From Calvatia gigantea (Eukaryota > Basidiomycota > Agaricomycetes > Agaricales > Lycoperdaceae), in NCBI GenBank assembly GCA_025093985.1, contig JACAAK010000002.1, positions 2,356,001 to 2,420,000 on the forward strand: a stretch of 64,000 nucleotides of DNA, given 5' to 3'. Under the pieces are notes generated by a model. It worked only from the letters and a program-made list of their open reading frames with translations, was not told where the DNA came from and did no database searches. The translations under genes were made by a program, and so were the position numbers. Positions 10,921 to 22,703 of this stretch are shown one piece after another. Position 1 is the stretch's first letter. The number at the start of each line of letters is the position of its first letter.

Positions 10921-12609
10921 AGAGCCTAAAAGCTTTAAGGCAACAGGGAAGTCTTACCCGTCTCAGTGGTAGTTTAAGCATTGACTAGAGCATAACGTGC
11001 CAGTCCAAGCGTTTAAAGTGGAAGACACTTAATTGTGTAAATCAAGGGATAAACCATTAATTTGGTTCTGTACTGTGGGTTTGGCTTCACGGCACACCAG
11101 TTAACATGATGACCACCCAAACATGATCGCTTATTCGAGATGTAATATACCTCGATCGTTTGATCAACGAGAACTTTTAAGTTCAAGCGGCACATAGAAA
11201 GGCTTAATGTTCTACAAACAATCCATATTTGGATGCCTTATTCGATGAGGGAATATACCCTTAAAAAGTCATGATTCAGTAACTGGATAGCAGTAAAACC
11301 AGTTCATTTGCAAAGAAGAGAGCAAAACCTGCACGAAGCAAGAAGTGGCTACACTTCTTTATCCGCCATCTTTAGATACCGCAGGATATATTCCATTACA
11401 CTCCATGATCACCTCCTGATACCTTTCCATTTCCATTCAAGAAATCTCCGCCCACCATATCCTATGTCTTATGCTGACATATTCACCAATTTGATGCATT
11501 ATATGTGCATCCTTTACAGGATTTCTACTGCTTTTGACACACCACACTTCTGTGTCACCACTTAGGTGGAATGACCATTGTGGAGGAGTTATAGAATAAA
11601 ATGCTGGTTGATACGCATTGCACAATTGAACCTGACTAGGAAAGACCACACTGTTCATTATGCAGGTCACCTACAAGAAGACTACAATGGATTAGGCATT
11701 CAATTTCAAGAAGAACTCATTTGGACTCACCGACTAGAGTTGGACAAGCATAAGACTTGCTACGCATTCACGCTAGCATCTACCAGAAAAGCGCAACAGC
11801 TCGGATATATCATCCTAAAGATATGTGATGGTTATACCTCCATATGAGCTTTCACCTCGCATAGCTTAACAAACTTGTGAGAAAAATTCTTTTATTTCTG
11901 GAATTGCATCGATAATGATCTGCCATTTACAATGCGCATTGACATTTAAATCGAAAAACACTTGTCGCTGAGGAAGGAGTACAGTAAAACAAGTTCTTAA
12001 TCGCTGGTGAATAACCACATATGATTAAAGCTTTCAATGGCTACACTTTGCCAGTCCGTCTTAATTGATGTGCGCCACGGTGGTTCGTAACATGATAAAC
12101 ACTCTCTAAGCCCTAAAAAGTGATATGATTAAGTAACATGTATTAAGAAACTTAACATGCTAAAAAGCATGGAGGAGAATGACGGATACAGTATTCTTAC
12201 TCCAAATCCGATGACCACCTTATCCTGTGTTTAACAGCAAAGGAACTTCATTAAGTTAAAGGTATCGCTTTTGTGATTTAATTCTCCAGTTATCCGCGCA
12301 TGTGAGAAATGCTTAGCGTTGATGACAAAACTGCTTTTGCAGACTGGATGAGAAGATACACTGGAATAATCTGATGAGCTTCAGCTTACCAGATAAGAAG
12401 AGAGTTTGAATGACACCAGATGAGCACTATATGTGTTATGTGGAAGGAATCTTCAATCCTTGACTGAGCTGGATTTAATCCGCCTTCATGTGATTATGCT
12501 GGATTTGATCTGCATTTTCCAAAAACCACTTCGTCGACCTTGCTTTGGCAATAAAGTCTAACGGCCTTGCAACTAGCTGGCTCGAGCAACTGCCACAATA
12601 TGATACTGA

Positions 12610-13300
12610 TTCCTATGTCATCGCGAGCCCTCCTCTTCGGAGCTGATGGGGAAATATAAAGGATATGATATTCCTTTCTGCCTTCATGCAAAGACGCTCG
12701 GATAAAAATATTAGGTTTAGAAATATTCCTTTCCGCCACAGTCACTGGAAAAATATATTCATAGGACTTTCAATTGTTCCTATCGCCTCTTACAAGTCGC
12801 TGATAAAACAACTGGGGAGTTATCCCCACTGACGTCTCAAGACAAGTGTCTTAAGCAAAAATAACATTAGGAAATTATTCCTTCCTCCTCTAACGAGTTG
12901 TAGGAGAAAATATTATAAGGTTTATGCTTTCCACCTCTTACGAGTCGTTGGATAAAATAAATCAGGAACATATTCCTTCATACTCGTTCAAGAGTTGACT
13001 GTAAAAATATGGCAGGAACTTATTCCTTTCGCAAGACAAAAATAAGATAGGGTCTAATGATCCTTCCTCTCTTTTATGAGATTGAGGAAAAACTTCATAG
13101 GTTTTGAATGTAACCTTCCGCCTCTTCGTGAGTCTGCAGTAAAACATCTATATGGAATTTATCCATCCACCTCAATTCGAGAGTCTGGAAAAATAATACA
13201 GGGTCAATTTCAAGATCCTTCCACCTCTTCCGAGTTGTATGGAAAAACAAATAAGGGACTTAATCATTCCTCCCTCCTTTTCGGAGTTGATGGGAAATAA
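12610..13300 (+). repeat. Degenerate tandem array, about 13 units of about 50 bp
   Basis: Successive units share the order TTCCTTCC, CCTCTT, CGAGTTG, then GGAAAAATA and an AT-rich tail with AGG. Clear examples start near 12671, 12726, 12777, 12880, 12930, 13060, 13110, 13160, 13210 and 13260. Unit length varies from about 40 to 60 bp and units are strongly diverged. The array is non-coding and lies about 0.7 kb before the 3' LTR. Confidence 0.6.
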
Positions 13301-14038
13301 CAAAAAGTGTGTATGCATTCCTTGGGACTGAATCCTTAATCTGCATCAGCTGAAATGCCTTTTGCATGGAGGAAAATTGCATGAGACCACTTCCATTTGT
13401 GAATCCATTAATTTGGAATTTGTTTGAGTCAAATCAGAACAAGGCTTGTAGCATCATCGCTCTGCCGGCTCATAGAACTGCCGCGGCTGATTGATCTACA
13501 TAACTGCAAAGTGACGGCCTTGGTTACGCTGGCTTAACACTGCCACTTTCCTGATCTCACAATAATCGCATGCTGGATTAGCAACCAGTGATTTATCACT
13601 GAGGATTTCGCATCAGCAAAAATAGTTTTTGTATTTCACACCTACACGGAAAAACAGATTTGTTGAACGCTTCGAAAGAATTGCTGTTTACAATTTCTGG
13701 AGGAGCCTTTTTAGGCTTTCCTACTCCTACTCTTAGACGAAAGTTGCAGCGAGTTAGTTGCGGGAGTTAAAAGTGAGTTAAAGGACATTTGATAGCTCAA
13801 AGCAATTGTCGTTGTGTCCTTTATGGCCATCATAGCAAACGCTAGCATCAATTCCTCTCTGCTACAGGAATTCTTTTCCAACTTTCAAAAGCTGGTTAAT
13901 TCTGCATGATTGTTGATGACTCCGACATTTGATGTTCGGCACTGCCGCTCTTTTGTTGAAGATTCCAATGTCTAAGTCTGGTTTCAATACTGCTAGATTA
14001 TTGAAGCGTTAATCTTCCCTCCTTCAAGTGAGGAGGAG

Positions 14039-14581
14039 TGTTGAATCTTGCTCCATACCACTATGTTGGTTCAGTCTATTTATAGCTGAAATGGGGTTCA
14101 AGTATTTCACCTTCAGAGGGTCGATAATAATGGACCATCACGGACTATGTACGCAGTAGTTGTACCGCCCTTCTGGTAGTCGGTTATACCCTCCGCATGG
14201 AACCTTCTAGTACATGCGTCGTACACAGTATGCTCCAATTATGCTACTGGTAGTTAGACCTCACCCGTATAAGGGTTTAGAGTGCACAGACCAGGGATAT
14301 TAGTATATATACCCTATGTAGCATTATAATATGTACGCCTTTGGGGTAGGCCTTCGGGCTAAGACACTATGTCTTCTCTCCTCTACACTAGCTTCTCTAA
14401 GCATCGCTTCCCTTCTCCTCAAGACTCTCTGAGTATGCTGGTATAAGCAGGACTATGTCCGCTACCATGCGCCTCTCCTACTGGACCATCTCCCAGATAA
14501 ATACAACTACCCTCCACTGCTGACACCTACATGCTTAGGTAGTGTGAACTTATATTGGGATGTCTACTCGTTCTCTCAACA
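14039..14581 (+). repeat. 3' LTR of the non-autonomous element
   Basis: 543 bp, the same length as the 5' LTR, preceded by the purine tract and followed by the duplicated TCCTG. Differences from the 5' LTR that I can see are all A/G or C/T changes. Confidence 0.9.
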
Positions 14582-15018
14582 TCCTGATCATCCCACAGGC
14601 GGCAGGCCCAGCGGCAATGGCAGCCGAGTGCCCAAAAGGGGACAGGTGTAGTCAGGAGAGCCAGCGCAAGGACCCCCCGCTTGGAGCCGCCTTACCCCCA
14701 ACTTCCCAGACGAAAGGGTATCAGCCCAGTCCCAATCCAGGGCAACCCCACAGGCAGGGTAGCAACTCGAAGCACCACCTAGACAGTGCCCAAGAAAGCA
14801 GCTGAGCAGAATGAACCCACACTGCCACCCAGGGACCCACCCCCATTATTTTACACCTTTGCCCCCAGTGAAGCCCCCAACCAGGCCCAGGAAAGGAGTA
14901 CCACCAGCCGAGGCCAGAAGCACCTCCCAGGGAACCCCACCCCCGTTGTCTTAAGACTTCTCCACCCAGTAGGCCAGAAGACCAGTGACCCTGCAGGGAC
15001 TCCCCCACACATGCCAGC

Positions 15019-15682
15019 TCAACTGATCCCAACATCATCTGGTCTGAATGCGAATGCCCCAGGATTTGCATTTAGGAAATCAATCAGCTCACAAATGGTC
15101 TGAGGAGGTCTGTCAAGTTCCCGTTTGTGGTTGGGACACCTGACAAATATGTGATAGCGCCCCTCAAGAGTGGCACCACATGAGCAGCTTACACCTTCGT
15201 TAGGAAAGAATCGTATGCAATATGATCCAATCAGGTGCAGTGACCAGTTACAGCACACACAGCCCTTGCACACAGCAAGTTCGAGCCACTAACATGAGAG
15301 AGCCAAGGCCCACCAGAAAGGTAGGTCGGCTTCCCCAGGAATAGATGGATCTGCCCCAGAGGCAAGATCCATGTTACTGCACCCCTTGTAGGAAGAGGTA
15401 GAGTATAGCTGGTGCCATGACTCCAGAATGTCGTCGACCTGCCTCCTTATATAGGCAGGCAATAGAAGTGAACATGCCTCAGGCCATAAGCAACCTGAGG
15501 GAATGAAGTGACATGCCAGTAGACAGCATGGTGAAACTCCCACTTCTCGGAAGAAGGGACAGTGAGAAATTCAATGCCTCTCCGGGGGTCCCCAGAGAGC
15601 CACTGTTTAAGCACCATACACACTCCCTGGGACGGCATCTGCCTGGAGTGTGTGGACAGATCAACTGCGAGCTTCGCTGATG
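15019..15682 (-). pseudogene. LINE ORF2 C-terminus (L3)
   Basis: It encodes the end of RNase H and the C-terminal Zn motif, terminating at the family stop codon next to the 3' UTR. Frameshifts near 15280 and 15460 break the frame. The 5' part is absent beyond the FTDSIAS codons. Confidence 0.8.
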
Positions 15683-17606
15683 TTCTCAGCCTTGTACATA
15701 GCTTTGCTTATGTAGCTTTTCGACAGGGAGGCGTCACATCTAGGGACGACTCTTCTGTCATATGTTGATGATGGTACCATCATTGCCCAGTCTAAGGATT
15801 GGAATTCTAACCTTGTGACTCTTAAGGAGGCATATGGTATTATATTCAGGCTCTTTGAGCATTTCGCCTTGGTACTTGAACATGACAAGTCTGAGGTATT
15901 CCACTTTTCCCTGCAAGTATGGGGATGATAATCCGCCGATTGACCTGGACTTTGCCCCATTCACTGGTGATACGCTGCTTCGACCCAAGCCCTATTGGAG
16001 GTATTTGGGTTTCTACTTTGACTGTGCCCTTACATTTAAGGAGCATGTTCATTACTACTCTACCAAAGCTTTGTCTATAGTGAAAGCCATGAAAATGCTT
16101 GGTAATTCTACTAAGGGGCTTGCGGCCTATGCAGAAGCGCCTCCTTTATCAGGTCGTATATTGTCCCTATTGCGACATATGGCTTCAAACTCTGGTTCTT
16201 CAAGGGTTCCCAGCTGCAAGGTGGCCCTTAAGAGCCTGAATGTCATACAGAGACAGGCAGCCCTGTGGGTTACAGGTGCATTCCGGACTGCTCCTACTGG
16301 GGCCGCAGAGTCATTCACAGGTCTCATACCCATCCAGCTTCATATACAGAAGCTTGCTGTCAGGTCGGACTATAGGATTAAGACCCTGTCACCTAATCAC
16401 CCCCTTAGGGCTCTCATGAGCCCTGAGTATTCTGGGTCTACTAAGCTGCATGCCCATTCCTGTCAGTCTTATGTCTCCTGCTATTCGCAGGAAGACTAAA
16501 GGCTCCCTAATCCAGGCTGATAGCAACCTGGTGAACCTCAGTCGAGGAGTTTGAGCCCATGGCTTCAATTAATCGGCCCAGATACCACCTGATGGATTGC
16601 CACCCTGACCAGGTGTCATTCATGAAGGTGAAGCTCAATGCTGGAGGGAAATGTTGACCCTGCGCATATGTATGCTCTTCGATGCTGTACCTTAGGGAGT
16701 GCAGGGAGGATCTTGGGATTGTCCATATAGGCGACGGACACTAGTCTGCCACTGCATGGCAAGTTCCAGGCAGTCTCATCTGCCCATGTCTATCGCCAAC
16801 GTGAGTGTCTCCTGGAAGATCACTTACGTGGCAGGCCAGGGTTACAGCACCTGATGCTGAGCTCATGGCCATTGCACTTGGCGTTCATTTTGCCCTCAAG
16901 CAGGATGACATCAGGCTCATATGCATCTTCACTGATTCTATTGCATTCAGCGAAGCTCGCAGTTGATCCTGTCCATGCACTCTGGGCAGATGCTGTCCCA
17001 GGGTGTGTATGTGGCGCTTAAGCAGTGGCTCTCTGGGGATCCCCTAGAGGCACATTGAATTTCTCGCTGTCCCTTTCTTCCGAGAAGTGGGAGTTCCACT
17101 ATGCTGTCCACTGGCATGTCACCTCGTTCCCTCAGGTTGCTTATGGCCCGAGGCTGTTCACCTCTATTGCCCACCTGTGTAAAGAGGCAGTTGATGATGT
17201 TCTGGAGTCATGGTGCCAGCTGTACTCTACCTCTTCCTACAAGGGGCGCAGTAACATGGATCTTGCCTCCGGAGCAGATCCATCTATTCTGGGGAAGCTG
17301 ACCTACCTTTCCGGTGGGCCCTGGCTCCCTCACATTAGCAGCTCTAACTCGCTGTGTACGAGGGCTGTGTGTGCCGTCACAGGTCATGCTCCGATCGGAT
17401 TGTACCATATACAATTCTTTCCTAATGAAAGCGTTGGCTGTTCATGTGGCACCGCTCTCAAGGGGTGCTATCACATATTTGTCAGGTGTCCCAACCACAA
17501 GAGGGAACTTGACAGACCTCCTCAGACCATTTGTGAGCTGATTGACTTCCTGAATGTGGACCTGGGGGCTTTTGCGTTCAAACCAGATGATGCTGGGATT
17601 GGGTGA
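15683..17606 (+). pseudogene. LINE ORF2 fragment (L4), heavily frameshifted
   Basis: It aligns to ORF2 from just before the RT catalytic motif (YVDD is intact at about 15763) to the stop at 17606. Open blocks are 15834-16499 and 17025-17606. Between them, single-base insertions recur roughly every 50-150 bp (for example near 16542, 16644, 16680, 16728 and 16950), a density not seen in the other copies. Confidence 0.85.
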
Positions 17607-18337
17607 GCTGGTGTACGTGGGGGGCTCCTGCGGGGTCGCTGGTCTTCTGACCTACTGGGTGGAGAAGTCGCAAGGTAACAGGGGTGGGGTCCCTGGGGGG
17701 TGCTTCCGGCCTTGGCTGGTGGTGCTCCTTTCCTGGGCCTGGTTGGGGGCTTCGCGGGGGACAAAGGCATAAAATAACGGGGGTGGGGTCCCCGGGTGGT
17801 GGTGCAGGTTCATCCTGCTCAGCTGCTTTCTTGGGTGTCATCTAGGTGGCGCTTCAAGTTGCCACCCTGCCTGCTGAGTTGCTCTAGATCAGGACTGGGC
17901 TGATACCCTTTCATCTGGGAAGTTGGGGGTAAGGTGGCTCCAAGCGGGGGCCCCTTGCGCTGGCTTTCCTGACTACACCTGTCCCCCTGAGGGCACTCGG
18001 CCACTGTTGCCGCTGAGTCTGCCTCTTGAGGGATGATCAGGGCACCATCGCAGAGTGACATGGTGCAGTCACTGGGTATACACCACAAGACCTGGGCAAC
18101 TGGGTCTTCTTCAGTGTGATGGGCATTTCGGGTGACCAGGTGAATTTAGCAAGTAGGGGAGTCTGGTCTGGTCTGGGTTAATGCTTGGGTTGGATTGGGT
18201 GCTCCTGAACAGTAGATTACTCTCAACTCATCAGACTTTGTAGTTGGGGCTTTGTACTTAGCTACACTGCGGACTGCGATTGGGCACCGCAGTTATAAAT
18301 TGGTGCAAGCCATGATTTAAAAAAAAAAAGAAAAAAA
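15683..18337 (+). mobile_element. LINE copy L4, 5'-truncated, sense
   Basis: It starts within RT motif B (before YIAPLM), head-to-head against L3, and runs through ORF2 and the full 3' UTR to an impure A tail (18317-18337). Its poly(A) abuts antisense LINE L5 internally. No TSD could be matched. Confidence 0.85.
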
Positions 18338-21253
18338 TAGAAGTGAACTGGCCTTGGGCCATAAGCGACCTGAGGGAATGAGGTGACATGCTGGTGGACA
18401 GCATGGTGGAACTCCCACTTCTCAGAGGAAGGGACAGCGAAGAATTCAATGCAGCCTCTGGGGATCCCCAGAGAGCCACTGCTTAAGCACCACACACACA
18501 CCCTGGGACAGCATCTGCCTGGAGTGCATGGACAGATCAACTGCGAGCTTTGCTGACGCAATAGAATCAGTAAAGATATGTATAAGCCTAACTGTCATCC
18601 TGCTTGAGGGCAAAATGAATGCCAAGCACAATGGCCATGAGCTTAGCATCAGGTGCTGTAACCCGGCCTGCCACACAAGTGATCTCCTGGAGACACTCAT
18701 GTTGGCGATAGACATGGGCAGATGAAACTGCCTGGAACTTGCCATGAAGCGGAAGACTCACGTCCGTCACCATATGGACAATCCCAAGGTCCTCTCTGCA
18801 CTCCCTAAGGTGCGCATTGAGAGCATACATATGCTCAGGGTCGGTATTACCCTCTGCATTGAGTTTCACCTCCATGAATGCCACCTGGTCAGGGTGGCAG
18901 TCCATTAGGCAATATCCAGGGCCGATTAATTGAAGCCATAGGCTCAAACTCCTCGACAAGGTTCACCAGGTTGTTATCAGCCTGGATTAGGGAGCCTTTA
19001 GTCTTCCTGCGAATAGCAGGAGACATAAGACTGATGGAACAGGCATGCAGCTTAGCAGACCCAGAATACTCAGGGCTCATGAGAGCCCTAAGGGGGTGAT
19101 TAGGTGACAGGGTCTTAATCCTGTAGTCCGACCTGACAGCAAGCTTCTGTATATGAAGCTGGATAGGTATGAGACCCACGAATGACTCCACGGCTCCAGT
19201 AGGAGCAGTCCAGAATGCACCTGTAATCCACAGGGCTGCCCATCTCTGTATGACATTGAGGCTCCTAAGGGCCACCTTGCAGTAGGAACCCTTGAAGAAC
19301 CAGAGTTTGAAGCCGTATATTGCAATAGGTACAACACACGACCGATAAAGGAGGCACTTCTGCATAGGCCGCAAGCCCCTCGTAGAATTACCAAGCATTT
19401 TCATGGCTTTCACCATAGACAAAGCTTTGGTAGAGTAGTAACGAACATGCTCCTTAAACATAAGGGCACGGTCAAAGTAGAAACCCAAATACCTCCAATA
19501 GGGCTTGGGTCAAAGCAGCGTATCACCAGTGAACGGGGCAAAGCCCAGGTCAATCAGCGGATTATCATTCCCATGCTTGTGGGAAAAATGGAATACCTCA
19601 GACTTGTCGTATTCAAGTACCAAGGCGAAATACTCAAAGAGCCTGAATATAATACCATATGCCTCCTTAAGAGTCACAAGGTTAGAATTTCAGTCCTTAG
19701 ACTGGGCAATGATGGTACCATCATCAACATATGACAAAAGAGTCGTTCCTAGACATGACACCTCCTTGTCAAAAAGCCACATTAGCGGGGCTATATATAA
19801 GGCTGAGAGGACAGGGGAGAGGGCAGAACCCTGCCCTACCCCCATGTTAGATGGAAACAGTTCGGACTTGAAAGAGTCCCAGCAGTACTGGGTTTTCCAT
19901 CCTACCAAGTAGTGCGCAAAGAACTCGACCAACTCAGGGGCAAATCCTTGCTTGCAGAGTATCACCACCAGCATATCATGGTGCAATGAGGGGAAGAACT
20001 GCACTATGTCGAATGCCACAACACTAGTTCTGAGGCCCTTAGCCCAACCTGCTCTTACGATGTGGGTCAGCATTAGGCCAGCGTCTTCAGTGGACCGTTG
20101 AATCACACCTCCGAGCTGATTAGGATGAAAGACCCCAAACTTGACAGAGTCAAACTGGAGCCTAATCACGATCATTTTCTCAAACAGCTTGCCCAGCATG
20201 TTGAGAAGAACTATAGGCCTGAAGGCCTTGGGTATAGAGTATGCAGGCTTACCCAGCTTAGGGATAATAACCAACATAGATTCTTTGAAATACTCTGGCC
20301 AGCAGCCTAGATGAATACAGGCACTAGCTAGACATACGAAGACCGGCAGGGCATCTCCCAGCATGATCTGTTTGAGCATCCTCCACGTAATGTGGTTGGG
20401 GCCCGGAGCAGAGACTTTGGAGCAGGCAGACAATGTGTCCACCAGCTCCTTATCCGAGAAGTCAACCCACTCCCGCCACGGAAGTGTAGGGAGCAGATCA
20501 ATAATGGGGGTATCACACTCCCGCCCAGAGACGGAGTTGTAGGTACCATGAAGGGCCTCCCACAGGGAGTCCATAGTGTGACAAGGCTCCCCCTGGTAGG
20601 AGATAGCCTCACATGTGGGCAACTTGCGTGCTTTGACCCATTCCATAAGGTCCCAAGGGCACTTGTTGGTCTCAGCAATCTCCTTGATCCTCTCATCGAA
20701 GAATTTGCGCTTCTTAGACGCGACAACATGTCAAAATGCCTTCCAGTCCACAGGGTCTGAAGAGTCCCTGTGGGCCCGTAGGGCGGCATTGCAATCCTTA
20801 TCCCACCATGGCTGAGATTTTGCAGATATGTGCACCTCTACAGTGTGGCGGTGCCACGCTGCAGAAAACACCAACCCAATAGCCGATGCCAGGATATTAA
20901 CATCCCGCACTGAATTGAGGGGATGATCCTGAAGACCATACACCCCTTCTCTGATCTCATCCAGGAACTGCAATTCTGCAGTCACTGCCGAGTTCTTGGG
21001 AAATGCCCTTCTGATATTTGTGATGTCTTCAGGGCGGATAGGGATCACAACAGACAGTGGATGATGGTCCGATGGGCCTGTCAGATCCAATCTGATCTGG
21101 GGACACGCGATGCGCCACCTAAGATCAGAGATAAAGATCAGATCAATCACCGATCAGATCAATCACCAATTGGCGTTTGGTTGGATCTCGAGGTACATGA
21201 GTAGAAGCCCTGGAATCTGGCAACCAGATCCCAAGGCCGAGGTCATCAGCAGC
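18338..21253 (-). mobile_element. LINE copy L5, antisense, both ends missing
   Basis: It covers ORF2 from the late endonuclease (GIWLPD region, at 21230) to the LFTSIA region of the C-terminus (18338). There is no poly(T) and no 3' UTR. On the right it meets the truncated 5' end of sense copy L6 head-to-head; on the left it follows the poly(A) of L4. Confidence 0.85.
18338..21253 (-). pseudogene. LINE ORF2 fragment (L5): endonuclease end, RT, RNase H
   Basis: Recognisable blocks are the linker after endonuclease (20731-21150), RT (19690-20646, with motif A FDIVQFFPS and YVDDGTII at the left edge) and thumb to RNase H (18588-19488). Stops arise near 20730 (CGA to TGA), near 19690 (TGG to TGA) and from frameshifts. 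A 16-bp tandem duplication (21136-21151 and 21152-21167) disrupts the endonuclease IDLIFISD region. Confidence 0.85.
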
Positions 21254-22592
21254 CCCGTCTACACATTCCGGGCAGATGCTGTCCCAAAGGGTGTGTGTGG
21301 TGCTTAAACAGTGGCTCTCTGGGGATCCCCAGAGAGGCATTGAATTCCTCGCTGTCCCTTCCTCCGAGAAGTGGGAGTTCCACCATGCTGTTCACCGGCA
21401 TGTTACCTCGTTCCCTCAGGTTGCTTACGGCCTGAGGCCGTTCACTTCTATTGCCCGCCTGCGCAAGGAGGCGGTCGATGATGTTCTGGAGTCATGGTGC
21501 CAGCTGTACTCTACCTCTTCTTATAAGGGGCGTAGTAATATGGATCTCGCCTCTGGGGCGGACCCATCCGTTTCGGGGAAGCCGACCTACCTTTCTGGTG
21601 GGCCCTGGCTCCCCCATGTTAGTGGCTCCAACTCGCTCTGTGTGAGGGCCGTGCGTGCCGTTACTGGTCATGCTCCGATTGGGTCGTACCGAGTACAATT
21701 CTTTCCTACTGAAAGCATTGGCTGTTCATGTGGCGCCGCTCTTGAGGGGCGCTATCACATTTTCGTCAGGTGTCCCAACCACAAGAGGGAACTTGACAGA
21801 CCTCCTCAGACCATCCGTGAGCTGATTGACTTCCTGAATGCGAACCCTGGTGCTTTTGCGTTCAGACCAGATGATGCTGGGATCGGCTGAGCTGGCGCGC
21901 GTGGGGGGTCCCCGTGGTGTCGCCGGTCTCCTGGCCTACTAGGTGGAGAAGTCGCAAGGCAACAGGGGTGGGGTCCCTGGGGGGTGCTTCTGGCCTCGGC
22001 TAGTGGTGCTCCTTTCCTGGGCCTGGTTTGGGGCTTCGCGGGGGGCGAAGGCGTAAAATAACGGGGGTGGGGTCCCCGGGTGGCGGTGTGGGTTCGTCCT
22101 GCTAAGCTGCTTTCTTGGGCACTGTCTAGGCGGCGCTTCGAGTTGCTACCCTGCCTGCTGTGTTGCCCTGGATCAGGACCGGGCTGATACCCTTTCACTT
22201 GGGAAGTTGGGGGTAAGGTGGCTCCAAGCGGGGGCTCCTTGTGCTGGCTCTCCTGACTACACCTGTCCCCTCTCGGGCGCTCGGCCGCCACTGCCGCTGG
22301 GCCTGCCGCTTGTGGGATGATTAGGGCACCGCCGCGCTGTGGCGTTGCGTCACTGGGTGTACACCACAAGACCTGGGCAACTGGGTCTTCTTCAGTGTGA
22401 TGGGCATTTCGGGGAACCGGAGGATTTGGCAAGTAGGGGGCGGTCTGATCTGGTCTGGGTTAGCACTTGGGTTGGGCTGGGTTGCTTCTGAACAGTAGAT
22501 TACTCTTAACTCATCGAACCTTGTAGTTGGGGCTTGTACTTAGCTACACGTGGACTGCGATCGGGCACCGCGTTATAAATTGGTGCAAGCCA

Positions 22593-22636
<44 letters not shown>
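21254..22636 (+). mobile_element. LINE copy L6, 5'-truncated, sense, with long poly(A)
   Basis: It runs from within RNase H (HSGQMLSQ codons) through the C-terminal part of ORF2 and the 3' UTR to a 38-A tail (22599-22636), the longest in the window. The 21276-21890 frame is still open, as is a 208-codon antisense frame in its 3' UTR (21806-22432), suggesting a recent insertion. Confidence 0.88.
21255..21890 (+). pseudogene. LINE ORF2 C-terminal fragment (L6)
   Basis: About 210 codons, open to the family stop at 21890: the tail of RNase H plus the C-terminal CXC-X8-H-X4-C motif (CSCGAALEGRYHIFVRC). It lacks endonuclease and RT, so it is not functional by itself. Confidence 0.85.
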
Positions 22637-22637
<1 letters not shown>

Positions 22638-22703
22638 AAATGACTCCGTGGCCCCAGTAGGAGCAGTCCGGAATGTACCTGTAACCTACAGGGCTGCCCG
22701 TCT

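Larger units (their letters stand above)
8375..14038 (+). other. Non-coding interior of the LTR element
   Basis: Stop codons occur in all frames throughout, and I recognise no gag, protease, RT or RNase H. Identifiable content is limited to an integrase-like relic near 10783 and the tandem array at 12610-13300. The base composition is AT-richer than the surrounding LINEs. The purine tract before the 3' LTR is at 14028-14038. Confidence 0.7.
7819..14581 (+). mobile_element. Non-autonomous LTR element (LARD-like), 6763 bp
   Basis: Two 543-bp LTRs (7819-8361 and 14039-14581), each TGTTGAATC to CTCAACA, flank 5677 bp. The primer-binding site GGTTATGGGCCCC follows the 5' LTR directly, and a purine tract GTGAGGAGGAG precedes the 3' LTR. 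TCCTG is duplicated at 7814-7818 and 14582-14586. By my reading the LTRs differ at about 16 positions, all transitions. The interior has no frame longer than about 90 codons, only an integrase-like relic and a degenerate tandem array. Intact termini with no coding capacity point to an element mobilised in trans; the primer site suggests copia-type helpers. Confidence 0.85.
7503..15682 (-). mobile_element. LINE copy L3, antisense, split by an LTR element
   Basis: A long T run (7503-7527) is followed by antisense 3' UTR to 7818. A 6763-bp LTR element then intervenes, and the LINE resumes at 14587 after the duplicated TCCTG. It continues through the rest of the 3' UTR and the C-terminal part of ORF2, ending within RNase H (at the FTDSIAS codons), where + strand LINE L4 begins. 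Confidence 0.85.

Noticed and set aside
15466..18560. L3 and L5 as two halves of one LINE split by L4
   Set aside because: They overlap by about 220 bp with roughly 9% difference, so they are separate copies.
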